This document shows, in pieces, positions 16,694 through 25,600 of a stretch of 36,635 bases of DNA. The notes beneath the pieces were generated by a model. It made no database searches. It was not told where the DNA came from and worked only from the letters and a program-made list of their open reading frames with translations. The DNA is from Candidatus Desulfobia pelagia (GTDB lineage Bacteria; Desulfobacterota; Desulfobulbia; Desulfobulbales; SURF-16): the NCBI GenBank assembly GCA_014382295.1, contig JACNJZ010000155.1, positions 1-36,635 on the forward strand, read 5' to 3'. Numbering within the stretch: the first letter of the stretch is position 1; the number at the start of each line of letters is the position of its first letter. The position numbers and the translations under genes are program-made.

Positions 16694-17704
16694 TTAGCCT
16701 TTGGCTGCTATGATTTCCTGCTTGAGGAGGCAGCAGGAGATCCGGTGTAATGGCTTTCCTGTTTCGTCGTAACTGATATTGCCGGGCTGCAGCAGTTTGT
16801 TCATGACGCAGCCCTCGGCAATGTTGAGTGTGAAAAAACGGTCTTCACACAGCCCTTCGTTGTTAATCAGCTGATTGTTCTCTATGCGATAGGCGTTAAC
16901 AGGAAAATCCTCACACAGGGGGCATTGGTATACCCTGCCGTTTGGGAAAATGAAGTAATTTTCAGCAGCCAGGCCGGCGCATTCAAATTTTTCGTCAGGA
17001 TCCAGAAAGACTTTCGGGTAGATGACATGCATGCCAAGACTGGCAGCCTTCTCTGCTACCGGGGGAATACTGGTGAGCCATTGTTCCGGGGAGACCTGGA
17101 GGGTTGTTTCACTGGTGGCGGATTTCCCTCTGATGCCGATGACCTGGATGAAAAAGCGCTTGACTCCAAGAGAGTGAAGAAGCTCCGGCATGGCAGAAAG
17201 TGCCGCGATATTCATCTGGCTCACTGTGTAGATAACACTGACATCAAATCCTTTTTTCACCGCTTTTTCAAGGTTTTCGATACAGGTGGCGTAGACCCCT
17301 TCACCCCGGATGGGATCATTTATCCCGGCAGTAGGTCCATCCAGGCTGAAACTGAGCACGGCATCTTCGGGACCGATAGTTTCAAGGATGTCGTGGAAGA
17401 GAAAGCCGTTGCTGTCCACAGTGACAGAATGATATCCTAGGGAATGTGCCGTTTGAATTGCGTGGGCCAGATCTTTATGCAGGGTGGGTTCACCGCCCAG
17501 GAAGATGACGTTTGTCTCTTTGGTCGGGCTGTAAAAAAGCTGGAGCCATGTGTCTATTGTTTCCCTGTCAAGTGTCTGGGTGCCGTGCTGTTCCGGGTTG
17601 ATGTAACAATGGCGGCAGGAAAGGTTGCAGGCGGTGAGTATATGGAAAAAGATGTTGCGTTCTCTGGGCTTGAAGCCCACTGTTCTGTTTTCGAAATGAG
17701 GCAT
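16694..17704 (-). CDS. Radical SAM protein with a cysteine-rich C-terminus
   Basis: A 336-residue enzyme. The radical SAM motif CNLSCRHC (C26, C30, C33) binds the catalytic 4Fe-4S cluster, followed by the SAM-binding VIFLGGEPTLH and the strand VTVDSNGFL. The C-terminal third is cysteine-rich (CAGLAAENYF, NGRVYQCPLC, LCED, GC, SCC), which resembles a SPASM/twitch region that binds auxiliary clusters in peptide- or protein-modifying enzymes. The substrate cannot be named. It starts 12 bp after the nucleoside deaminase and is almost certainly co-transcribed with it. I see no short precursor peptide gene beside it, although very small ones could be missed. Confidence 0.85.
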   Translation of the reverse strand: MPHFENRTVGFKPRERNIFFHILTACNLSCRHCYINPEQHGTQTLDRETIDTWLQLFYSPTKETNVIFLGGEPTLHKDLAHAIQTAHSLGYHSVTVDSNGFLFHDILETIGPEDAVLSFSLDGPTAGINDPIRGEGVYATCIENLEKAVKKGFDVSVIYTVSQMNIAALSAMPELLHSLGVKRFFIQVIGIRGKSATSETTLQVSPEQWLTSIPPVAEKAASLGMHVIYPKVFLDPDEKFECAGLAAENYFIFPNGRVYQCPLCEDFPVNAYRIENNQLINNEGLCEDRFFTLNIAEGCVMNKLLQPGNISYDETGKPLHRISCCLLKQEIIAAKG

Positions 17705-17716
17705 GGTCAGGTTTGG

Positions 17717-18226
17717 TTACTCCTGGGACAGGGTGTATTCGGCAAGATAGGTGTTCTGCAGGTATGAGCAGGAAGGACTCTGGAAGAACGCCTTGAAAAG
17801 ATTCAGGCTTTCTCTCCTCATGACATTAGGGAATATGGAGACCTCCATATTGCGGTAGAGCGGAGTGAGATGGGCCAGGGGCAGATTGATTCCGCCGCCC
17901 ATGGCGTCTTCAAAGGCATACACGATGGCGCTGATCTGGTTTATCAGGAGGGCGCCATAACACATGAGACAGGGCTCAAGGGTTGTATAGGCTGTTATCC
18001 CGGACGGGTCGAGGTCCGGAAAACGACTGTTCATGTCCCGAATAGCCAGTATCTCGGCATGGTCGAGTTCGTTTCTGTCAACAAGCAGGCTGTGCTCCCT
18101 GCAGCCCTGGCCGACAATAGTGTTGTCATGAACCAGGATGCAGCCAACAGGAAACTCTCCATTGTTCAGAGCTGTTTCTGCCTGCTCCAGGGCGATCTTC
18201 ATATAGTGTTCATGACGTTCTGCCAT
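17717..18226 (-). CDS. Nucleoside/tRNA deaminase family protein
   Basis: A 169-residue zinc hydrolase of the cytidine deaminase superfamily. Motifs are HAE (residues 56-58: zinc ligand and catalytic Glu) and PCLMC (residues 85-89: two zinc cysteines). The fold resembles TadA or guanine/cytosine deaminases. It differs from typical TadA in the sequence just before HAE (RNELDHAE) and in the region after PCxxC (AFEDAMGGGINLPLAHL), so the substrate is uncertain. The start at 18226 (MAERHEH) is supported by GGAG six bases upstream; the ORF track adds 24 residues. It pairs with the downstream radical SAM gene. Confidence 0.88.
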   Translation of the reverse strand: MAERHEHYMKIALEQAETALNNGEFPVGCILVHDNTIVGQGCREHSLLVDRNELDHAEILAIRDMNSRFPDLDPSGITAYTTLEPCLMCYGALLINQISAIVYAFEDAMGGGINLPLAHLTPLYRNMEVSIFPNVMRRESLNLFKAFFQSPSCSYLQNTYLAEYTLSQE

Positions 18227-18366
18227 GTTGTCTCCAAGGAATAAGAGTAATCTGAAAACAGGAAGCACATCATAGTAACAACAGACAACCTGCGTCAACC
18301 AGGAAAAAGGTGTTTTTTTTACTTTATTGGTTACATAGTGTTGAAATTGAGGCGAAATCCATTTAT

Positions 18367-19413
18367 ATGAACACCATGTCGGTACGAGAGGAAATTGAAA
18401 AAAGAGAACTTACCTATTTGTCGCCTTATGCCTGTCCCAGTGTCAGGACAAAAGGTCGATTTAAGCCGGTTAAGCCATGCCCGATCCGGAGTGAGTTTCA
18501 AAGGGACAGGGATCGGATTGTTTATTCCAAGGCATTCCGGAGGCTGAAGCATAAAACCCAGGTATTTCTTTCTCCCAGTGGAGACCATTGTCGAACACGG
18601 CTCACCCATACTTTGGAGGTTTCAGAGATAGCAAGGACCATCGGCCGGGCATTGTATCTGAATGAAGATCTTATTGAGGCTATTGCCCTTGGTCATGATC
18701 TTGGCCATACGCCTTTTGGTCATGCCGGTGAGGCTGTCCTGAATGAGCTCGTTCCCGGTGGGTTTTCCCATTACCGGCAGAGTGTCCGGGTGGTTGATGT
18801 TCTGGAGAACGGCGGGAAAGGGCTTAACCTGACCTTTGAAGTCAGAAATGGCATTGCCAAGCATTCCAAAGGATACGGGGAAGTGATACCGAGCAGCGGT
18901 CATGGGCTGCCGACAACGGCTGAAGGATGTGTCGTGCGGTATGCCGATATTATAGCGTATCTGGGTCATGATCTTGATGATGCTATTCGCAGTTCCGTCA
19001 TTAAAAAAAGCGATATTCCGTCTGAGTGCCATAAAGTTCTGGGGAAAGGGCATTCCCGGCACATTGTTAGGATGATACAGGGAGTCCTGTCGGCAACAAA
19101 ACCCTGCGATGGTGTGTTGGTGTTCGGTGTTGATCCTGTCATCGGCACGGCCATGCAGCAGCTCCGGGAGTTTTTGTATCATAATGTCTACCGTTCTCCT
19201 GAGGTGCATAATGAATTTGTCAAGGCAAGCAAGATGCTTCGGGAATTATATGGCCATTTATTGTCAGATCGGGAGACCATGGAGAAGGAAATAGGATCTT
19301 TTGCCCCCAGCAGCTCTCCTGAAAGGCGGGTTTGCGACTTTATTGCCAGTATGACGGATCGATACGCCCAGAATATGTATGAACGTTTTTTCTGGCCCAA
19401 ATCCCTGGCGTAA
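18367..19413 (+). CDS. dGTPase-family deoxynucleotide triphosphohydrolase
   Basis: About 348 residues from the ATG at 18367. Homologues start close to SVREEIEKRELTYLSPYA, so the 19 residues before this in the ORF track are unlikely. The HD-domain signatures are FRRLKHKTQVF, RTRLTHTLEVSEIARTIGRAL and ALGHDLGHTPFGHAGE, plus RYADIIAYLGHDLDDA further on. Proteins of this family (dGTPase-like, type 2) remove triphosphate from dNTPs, limiting nucleotide pools. The metal ligands look intact. A weak GAGG lies about 14 bases before the start. It is divergent from the deaminase. Confidence 0.92.
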   Translation: MNTMSVREEIEKRELTYLSPYACPSVRTKGRFKPVKPCPIRSEFQRDRDRIVYSKAFRRLKHKTQVFLSPSGDHCRTRLTHTLEVSEIARTIGRALYLNEDLIEAIALGHDLGHTPFGHAGEAVLNELVPGGFSHYRQSVRVVDVLENGGKGLNLTFEVRNGIAKHSKGYGEVIPSSGHGLPTTAEGCVVRYADIIAYLGHDLDDAIRSSVIKKSDIPSECHKVLGKGHSRHIVRMIQGVLSATKPCDGVLVFGVDPVIGTAMQQLREFLYHNVYRSPEVHNEFVKASKMLRELYGHLLSDRETMEKEIGSFAPSSSPERRVCDFIASMTDRYAQNMYERFFWPKSLA

Positions 19414-19440
19414 CATGGTGTTTTTGTTTGTATTATAAAA

Positions 19441-19506
19441 AAACGCAGAGTCGGCAGGCCGCATAGAGAGAGAAAACTCTGTGAATTCTGTGTTTCTGCG
19501 AGAAAC
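19441..19506. repeat. Inverted degenerate repeat (CGCAGA/TCTGCG, about 7 bp period)
   Basis: A left part with CGCAGAG units and a right part with CTCTG...TCTGCG units face each other, with CAGA-type words spaced 7-8 bp. It lies in the gap after the dGTPase gene and could fold as a loose hairpin. Confidence 0.45.
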
Positions 19507-19529
19507 TTTTGTATAAGAGGATGTGAAAA

Positions 19530-19850
19530 ATGACAGATGAAGTGAAATGTATCCCGTATCAGAAAGCTCTGAAGATAGTTGGCAACGTTATTGAGGAAGA
19601 GCATCTTCATGAAAAAAACCGCAGGATTCTGACAGTGTATGATAAGCAGGGTAATGAAATCTGCTGGTATGATGCCGAGGAAATACTTGCCGAAGTGCGG
19701 CAGGAAGGAAAAATGCGGGAAAGCGAGGATGTTAAGCAGGCCGCAGTAGAGGTTATTTTGCGCCAGATTCCGGAGTGGGCGGCAGAGGCTGCTTTGAAAA
19801 AAATGGAGAGCTCTGACGGCCCCGGCCTCAAATGCAGCTGCAGTGATTAG
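19530..19850 (+). CDS. Small hypothetical protein, soluble
   Basis: A 106-residue protein with no signal peptide or membrane segment. The first 50 residues include a short strand-rich unit (RRILTVYDKQGNEICWYDAEE). The middle is helical and charged (ILAEVRQEGKMRESEDVKQA). The tail ends in CSCSD. A GAGG ribosome site lies 10 bases upstream, codon use resembles its neighbours, and repeat-type intergenic DNA flanks it on both sides, all of which support a real gene. I do not recognise the family. Confidence 0.65.
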   Translation: MTDEVKCIPYQKALKIVGNVIEEEHLHEKNRRILTVYDKQGNEICWYDAEEILAEVRQEGKMRESEDVKQAAVEVILRQIPEWAAEAALKKMESSDGPGLKCSCSD

Positions 19851-19864
19851 TCGTTTGTGGCCTT

Positions 19865-19899
19865 AATCCGCAATCCGAAATCTAAAATCCAAAAATAAT
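19865..19899. repeat. Heptamer tandem repeat (AATCCGC/AATCCGA/AATCTAA/AATCCAA/AAATAAT)
   Basis: Five consecutive units in exact 7-bp phase sharing an AATC core lie between the small protein gene and the convergent SDR gene. Confidence 0.7.
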
Positions 19900-20715
19900 T
19901 TATAACACTCCCTTTGGCATAACCGGAATCCTGTCGGGGCCAAGGGTGAAGCCACCATCAAGCTTCACAACGCTTCCTGTCATGAATGGAGCGTCCTGGA
20001 TGAGAAAGAAGACGGCTTTTACTATGTCTTCATGGGAGCCGGTGCGTCCAAGAAGGGTGTAATCCAGGATCTCCTGCTGTTCCTCCCTGGAAAGCAGTGG
20101 CCATCCCCGTGTTCCTTCAGCATGGCGGCTTTTGAAAAAACCCAGCATCAGTTCGTTTACCCTTACCTCTGGAGCTCCCTGTCTTGCCCATGTCTCAGTG
20201 AAAGATGAGACAGCCCTGTTGGCTGCGCTGTAGCCATCATTGAAAATCATCCCGGCCGGGCCGTTGCGTCCCACAATTCCTGCAATTGAAGAAAAGGTGA
20301 TGACTGCACCGTCACCGGAAGCCTTCAGCAGGGGAAGCGCCTCATTGAAAACAAACCACTTGGCCTTGAGGGTTGTCTCCATTTCCAGGTCCCACTGTTC
20401 AGATGTGTACGGCCCGTGGACTATGGGCATTCCACCCCGTTCAATATTATTGATCAGGATATCAAGGGAACCGAATTGATGTATGATTTTGGAAAAGAGG
20501 GACCTGATCTGTTCCGGATTTCTTAAGTCCGTTTTGACGGCAAGGTGCTCGCAGTCAAGGGAGGCGAAGTCCTGCTGCATCTGCTCCGATGCTTCAGGCC
20601 AATCATAATAGGTGAGAACAACACGGGCCCCGGCTTGTGCAAGGGCCATTCCAACGGCTTTTCCAATTCCCTGGGCCGCACCCAGAACCAGGGCTGTTTT
20701 TCCCCGGATATTCAT
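19900..20715 (-). CDS. Short-chain dehydrogenase/reductase family protein with altered catalytic motif
   Basis: A 271-residue classical SDR. The cofactor-binding TALVLGAAQGIGKAVG lies at the N-terminus. The Rossmann strands continue through LDILINNIE (NNAG is replaced by NNIE). The catalytic Ser is seen in ITFSSIAG and the Tyr in GYSAAN. The Lys of the YxxxK motif is Asn here (YSAAN), checked at the codon level (AAC), so normal proton relay may be impaired. FabG, FabI-like and sugar/antibiotic reductases are possible relatives; the substrate is unknown. The ATG is only 2 bases after the mltD stop with no visible ribosome site, so translation is probably coupled to mltD. Confidence 0.85.
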   Translation of the reverse strand: MNIRGKTALVLGAAQGIGKAVGMALAQAGARVVLTYYDWPEASEQMQQDFASLDCEHLAVKTDLRNPEQIRSLFSKIIHQFGSLDILINNIERGGMPIVHGPYTSEQWDLEMETTLKAKWFVFNEALPLLKASGDGAVITFSSIAGIVGRNGPAGMIFNDGYSAANRAVSSFTETWARQGAPEVRVNELMLGFFKSRHAEGTRGWPLLSREEQQEILDYTLLGRTGSHEDIVKAVFFLIQDAPFMTGSVVKLDGGFTLGPDRIPVMPKGVL

Positions 20716-20717
20716 AA

Positions 20718-22430
20718 TTAATGGAGGCTGTTTTTGTCGGCCATGGATATGGGGCCTATGGCTTCAGGATCGGTCAGCAGCAGTCGGGTTCCAGGGTGGA
20801 TCAGGTTGTCTTTGATGTTATTCCAAAGTCTGATTGTTGCGGGGTCTACATTAAAGCGGCGTCCGATAGACCAGAGACTGTCTCCGGGCCGGACATCATA
20901 ATGCCTCGGAGCCGAAGCGGTTCTCTCTGTCGGGCTGGTGCGTGTCTGGGCAAGAGTTGACACGGCACCGTTTGAATCGGCAAGGTACAGGGCTATCTGC
21001 TGGCCGGCTTTGATAGTGTGAATATTCTGGAGATCGTTCCAGCCGGCAATCAGGTGCACTGGCACATTATAGCGGTGGGCGATAAGTGATACTGTCTCGC
21101 CGGGCTTGACCTTGTGGAGGATGAGATGTGAAGAACCGCTGCCCGCATGGCGGGGAGCTTCTTTGTCCCATAATGCATATGTTGTGGTCTGGTATGGGAT
21201 TCTGAGTCTCTGGCCGATCTCCAGTTTTGATTTCCGCAGGTTGTTTGCTTTCAGCAGAGTGGTTTTGTTCAGGTTGTATTTTCTGCAGATCATGGTCAGT
21301 GTTTCATTTTTCTGCACGATATGGGTCTGGTAGCTGGTGTTGATGGAAGTATGGACCTTGGGCAGATTGATTGCTGCCAGATCTTTCTTTCCTGCCGGAA
21401 CTTTTAGCGCATAAGACGCGTTGTCAGGGGGGGTGATAAGTTTGCGTAGCTCTCTGTTCAGGTCCTGGATCTCTTTCAGGTCGGAGTCGCATGCCACTGC
21501 AACGGCACGGAGGGATGTCCAGCGAGGCACCTCCAGAGTTTCGTAGGCCATTGGTGATGCATAGTTGATGTCGACAAATCCGTATTTTTCAGGATCTTTG
21601 GCAATAAGAATTGCTGCTATGAGTTTTGGGACATATCTTTTTGTTTCAAGGGCAAGATAGGGTTCCTGGGCGAGTTCCCAGAAGTTATCGGTGTTGTATC
21701 GTTTGAGACCCCTGCTTATTTTTCTGCCTCCGGCATTATAGGCAGCCACGGCTAAATGCCAGTCTCCAAACTGGTCGTAGAGGTCAGACAGGAATGATAT
21801 GGCTGACTGGGTTGCCTTGACCGGGTTCCGTCTTTCGTCGATATAGGAATTTATTTCAAGGCCGTACATTTTGCCGGTTGAGCGTATGAACTGCCATGGT
21901 CCTGCGGCGTGGGCACTTGAGTATGCCGTCAGGCTGTATCCGCTTTCAATCATGGGAAGATACACAAGATCCAGGGGCAGTCCAGCCTGTTTGAGATGCT
22001 CCTTCATCATGGGCAGATAGCGGCCTGACCGCTCGAGCCAGCGGGTAAAGGTGGATCTCTGTTTGTTTTGGAAAAAGTCGAGATAGAATTCTACCTGTTT
22101 GTTCATGGTAACGGGGAAATCATAGGTGATTTCCGGTTTAGTCAGGATTTTTTCCGGGGTGCCTTCTTCCCATGTCCCAAGGTTGCCGAGCTTTTCGACT
22201 TCTTCGGCAACGGTGATTTCCGGTTCTGGCACAGTCAGCTCTTCCAGAACGGTCTCCAGCTCCGGAGTATGGTCTTCCGGGGTGTGGAGTGCTGAAAGTG
22301 GTTTTGTGGAAAGAGAGCTGCCTGATTGCGTGGTCCTGTGCTCAGAAGAAGCACATCCCCAGAGAGAAGTGAGGAGCACCAGCGAAAAAATCAAAAGAGA
22401 TGTGTGGTAGTTGTAATTTTTATTTAACAT
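20718..22430 (-). CDS. mltD: Membrane-bound lytic murein transglycosylase D with three LysM domains
   Basis: A 570-residue lipoprotein starting at the ATG at 22430 (MLNKNYNYHTSLLIFSLVLL), with a likely lipobox ending SLWGC. A low-complexity stretch rich in E/T/P follows. The SLT domain carries the catalytic Glu in PMIESGYSL near residue 160, then AGPWQFI and YNAGGRKISRGL. Three LysM domains lie at about 367-412, 435-483 and 508-553 (each with a PGxxxxxIxxRxNV-type core), for binding peptidoglycan glycan chains. The enzyme cleaves murein to 1,6-anhydro ends in the periplasm. It is divergent from the large penicillin-binding protein gene and coupled to the SDR gene. Confidence 0.93.
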   Translation of the reverse strand: MLNKNYNYHTSLLIFSLVLLTSLWGCASSEHRTTQSGSSLSTKPLSALHTPEDHTPELETVLEELTVPEPEITVAEEVEKLGNLGTWEEGTPEKILTKPEITYDFPVTMNKQVEFYLDFFQNKQRSTFTRWLERSGRYLPMMKEHLKQAGLPLDLVYLPMIESGYSLTAYSSAHAAGPWQFIRSTGKMYGLEINSYIDERRNPVKATQSAISFLSDLYDQFGDWHLAVAAYNAGGRKISRGLKRYNTDNFWELAQEPYLALETKRYVPKLIAAILIAKDPEKYGFVDINYASPMAYETLEVPRWTSLRAVAVACDSDLKEIQDLNRELRKLITPPDNASYALKVPAGKKDLAAINLPKVHTSINTSYQTHIVQKNETLTMICRKYNLNKTTLLKANNLRKSKLEIGQRLRIPYQTTTYALWDKEAPRHAGSGSSHLILHKVKPGETVSLIAHRYNVPVHLIAGWNDLQNIHTIKAGQQIALYLADSNGAVSTLAQTRTSPTERTASAPRHYDVRPGDSLWSIGRRFNVDPATIRLWNNIKDNLIHPGTRLLLTDPEAIGPISMADKNSLH

Positions 22431-22482
22431 TAGTAGTGATATCGTGTTGAATGTATGTTTTTTTGTTATGCAATAAGAATAC

Positions 22483-22504
22483 CATCTCAAAGTTCTATGA
22501 GATG
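22483..22504. promoter_or_regulatory. Inverted repeat between mltD and the penicillin-binding protein gene
   Basis: CATCTCA and TGAGATG form a perfect 7-bp inverted repeat with an 8-base spacer, in the 260-bp divergent gap, about 53 bp upstream of mltD. It could be an operator for the divergent cell-wall genes; there is no direct evidence. The rest of the gap is AT-rich with no strong promoter match that I can defend. Confidence 0.3.
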
Positions 22505-22690
22505 TGAGTTGCCTGGTGTATATATAGTTTCTCTATGAATGCCCGATTCTCTTTAGCCTGTGGGGCAATTCTGCAATTGAGGTTCATGTGTAAAAAAAGT
22601 CAGGCGCTAAAATTGCAAGTCATAGACAATTTCATAGTTTATAGCAAATTATTTTAACAGACAAATACATATAGAGCAAATTTCCATAAA

Positions 22691-25600
22691 ATGTTTAAAA
22701 AGTTTATTGTCTTTATCATTGCATTGGTTTGTGTGGCCATTATAGCCACTGTGGCCGCTTATTTCTGGCTGGTCGTCTACCGTCCCGGAGAGGCTATCAA
22801 GCAGGAAAATATCGAGAAAACCCTGTCAATGGAGAGCCCCGTCTATTACTCGGATGGAGAGACAAAAATAGGGGTTTTCTTTCAGGAATCACATCGGCAA
22901 TACGTCCCCTACAAAAAGCTTCCCCCCTATTTTGTCAACGGGCTGGTGGCGTCAGAAGATCATGATTTCTTCAACCATTACGGTGTCGATTTTTCAAGTT
23001 TTACCCGCGCCGTTTTTGCCAATTTGAAGGCAAGAAGGGTTGTCCAGGGCGGCAGCACCATTACTCAGCAGACTGCGAAAAATCTTTTCAAGCGTGAGGG
23101 GAGATCGATCAAGGCAAAACTGTACGAACTTCTCTATGCCCTGAGGCTCGAATATCATTATCCGAAAGAAAAAATACTCGAATTTTACGCAAACCAGTTT
23201 TATGTGAGTGGCAATGGACATGGTCTGGGAGTAGCTGCTCGTTATTATTTTGACAAGGAACCCCATGATCTCAATCTCCTTGAATGTGCGTTTATTGTCG
23301 GCAGCGTTAAACGCCCCAATTATTACAATCCATTTATAAAAAAAGACGCGGCAAGTGCTCAGAAGGCAAGAAGCAGTGCGAAAGATCGAACTGCCTATGT
23401 ACTGGGTCGGATGTACGAACTGGCGATGATCGATTCGGTTGATTATCAGCAGTCTATTGATAGGGAAATTCCTTTTCAGCAGGGTGAAATGCAGTTTCAG
23501 CTCAATACCCTTATGGATATGGTCCGGGATAGTCTGAACGAGCCGGTTATTGAAGAGAAACTGGCAGCCTATGGTATTGAAAATGTGGCTACGTCTGGAA
23601 TCCGGGTGATAACATCAATTGATCAGAAACTGCAGGCCAACAGCCTTTCTTCCCTTCGCAGTGAGCTTTCCATCTTGGATGTCCGGCTTAATGGCTATAG
23701 CCGTGATACTGTCCAGAAAATATATGGGTCTTTACCGTTTGGAAGTGGTGGCGAACCTGAAAGAGGCCAGTTTTTTGTTGGCAAGGTGCTTGATGTTAAG
23801 GGAACTCCGCAGCCGGAAATAAGTGTCGGCTTCAATCGGAATGGTAAAAGGCAGGAAACCTCAGGTGTAATAACTGAAAAGGGTTTGCGGCCTTTGTTGT
23901 CTGCTTTTGTAAAATACCAGAGACAGCGATGGAGTGAGCCTGAAAGTCGGGATATGGAAAAACTTCTCGGAGAAATCAAAGTGGGCGATCTCGTTTATGT
24001 CTCTGTTGCCGATTTTGATCCATTAACTTCCGTATACTCCTTTCAGCTGCAGAAATATCCGGAATTGCAGGGCGGCGCCCTCACCATGCAAAACGGGATG
24101 ATACAGTCACTTGTCGGCGGTGTGGATAATTTCTATTTCAACCGTGCGGTGATGGCCAAACGGCCAATGGGCTCTGTTGTGAAGCCCCTGTTGTATGCGG
24201 CGGCAATTCAATTAGGCTGGAATAGTCTCGATCTTTTGAATAATACCAGAGATATGTTCGTGTTCCAGGACACATTTTATATGCCGAGGCCGGATCATGA
24301 AATTGCCAATGATAAAGTGTCCATGAGCTGGGCCGGTGTCCATTCCGAAAATGTCGCGTCCGTGTGGCTGCTCTATCATCTCTGTGACCGATTGACTCCG
24401 GCTGAATTCAAGGAATTACTTGTCCATCTTGACATGGCGCGAATGCCTGGAGAATCATACAGTTATTACAAGCGGAAAGTCCGTGATGAGATGGGTATTC
24501 TGGTTGACAGACCGGTGTTGGAAAGAGCTGCTTTTGAAAAGGCGGTGGAACTCAGTGAGATTGATCTTATCTTTTCTGGAAAACAGGCAGAACTTGATAT
24601 GCTGCGCCTCTTCCACTATGAAGACACAACCCCGGAAACTGATGAGGAAGAAGACTCCGGTGATGCCAAGACCAAGGAAGCGGAACTACAGAAAGAGATT
24701 GTTGCCCGCAGCTATGAGAGAATCGTCAAGCTTCGCAATGAGCTGCGTGTCAGTATAGAGCAGGGAAAAGAAGGCCCGGAAACCTTGGAGGACAAGGCTG
24801 TGTTGTATTATCTTCCTGCCGTTGAAAGGACATTCCTGAGGCCTTCGCCGGCAGGTATCCTGAAGAAAGCTTCCCTTCTTTTTTCTGTTGTATATCCAGG
24901 TGGAGGATGGCATCCTGTTAACAAGGAAGATCTGGCAGAATATCTGGGAGACCTGACCGACAGTGAACGAAAGGATTTTTTGGGAAGGATAAAGCTCGAT
25001 AATCTTCTTACAATTGAAACAGTAGATCTCGTTAATACCTATTTTACCACAGAGTATAAAAGATTGAGCCGGCTGCCGGCATATGAGCCGGAAGTCCTTC
25101 ACTCAATAAAGGATTTCAGGACCCTGGCCGGGCTGAAATACCTTATCGCCCTGTCTCGGGAAATTGGTGTGACCAGTACCCTGGAGCCTGTTCTTTCATT
25201 CCCGCTGGGTTCCAATGTCCTGAGTCTGCTGGAGGTTGCTCAGATATATGAGGCCCTTACCAGCGGCAAGGCATATTTCTCACCTGAAAGTAATGAACCT
25301 GGCCTGCTGCTTATTGACCGCATTGAAGACAGTGACGGAAAGAGTATCTATCAGGCCAATATTCAGGAAAAGAGAGTTATCGATGAACAGACTGCACTGG
25401 CGGTTTCTGATATTTTGCGCAATGTTGTCGAATATGGTACCGGCCGGTATGCAAAAAGGAATATCCGTCTTCGCAGCAGTGATCCGGAAGTACAGAAACA
25501 GCTTATTGATCTGGATCTCAGGGTTCCTGTTATTGGAAAAACGGGAACTGCCAATCGTTTTACCAACTCTGCTTTTGCCGGAGCCGTTCCTGTTCCGGTT

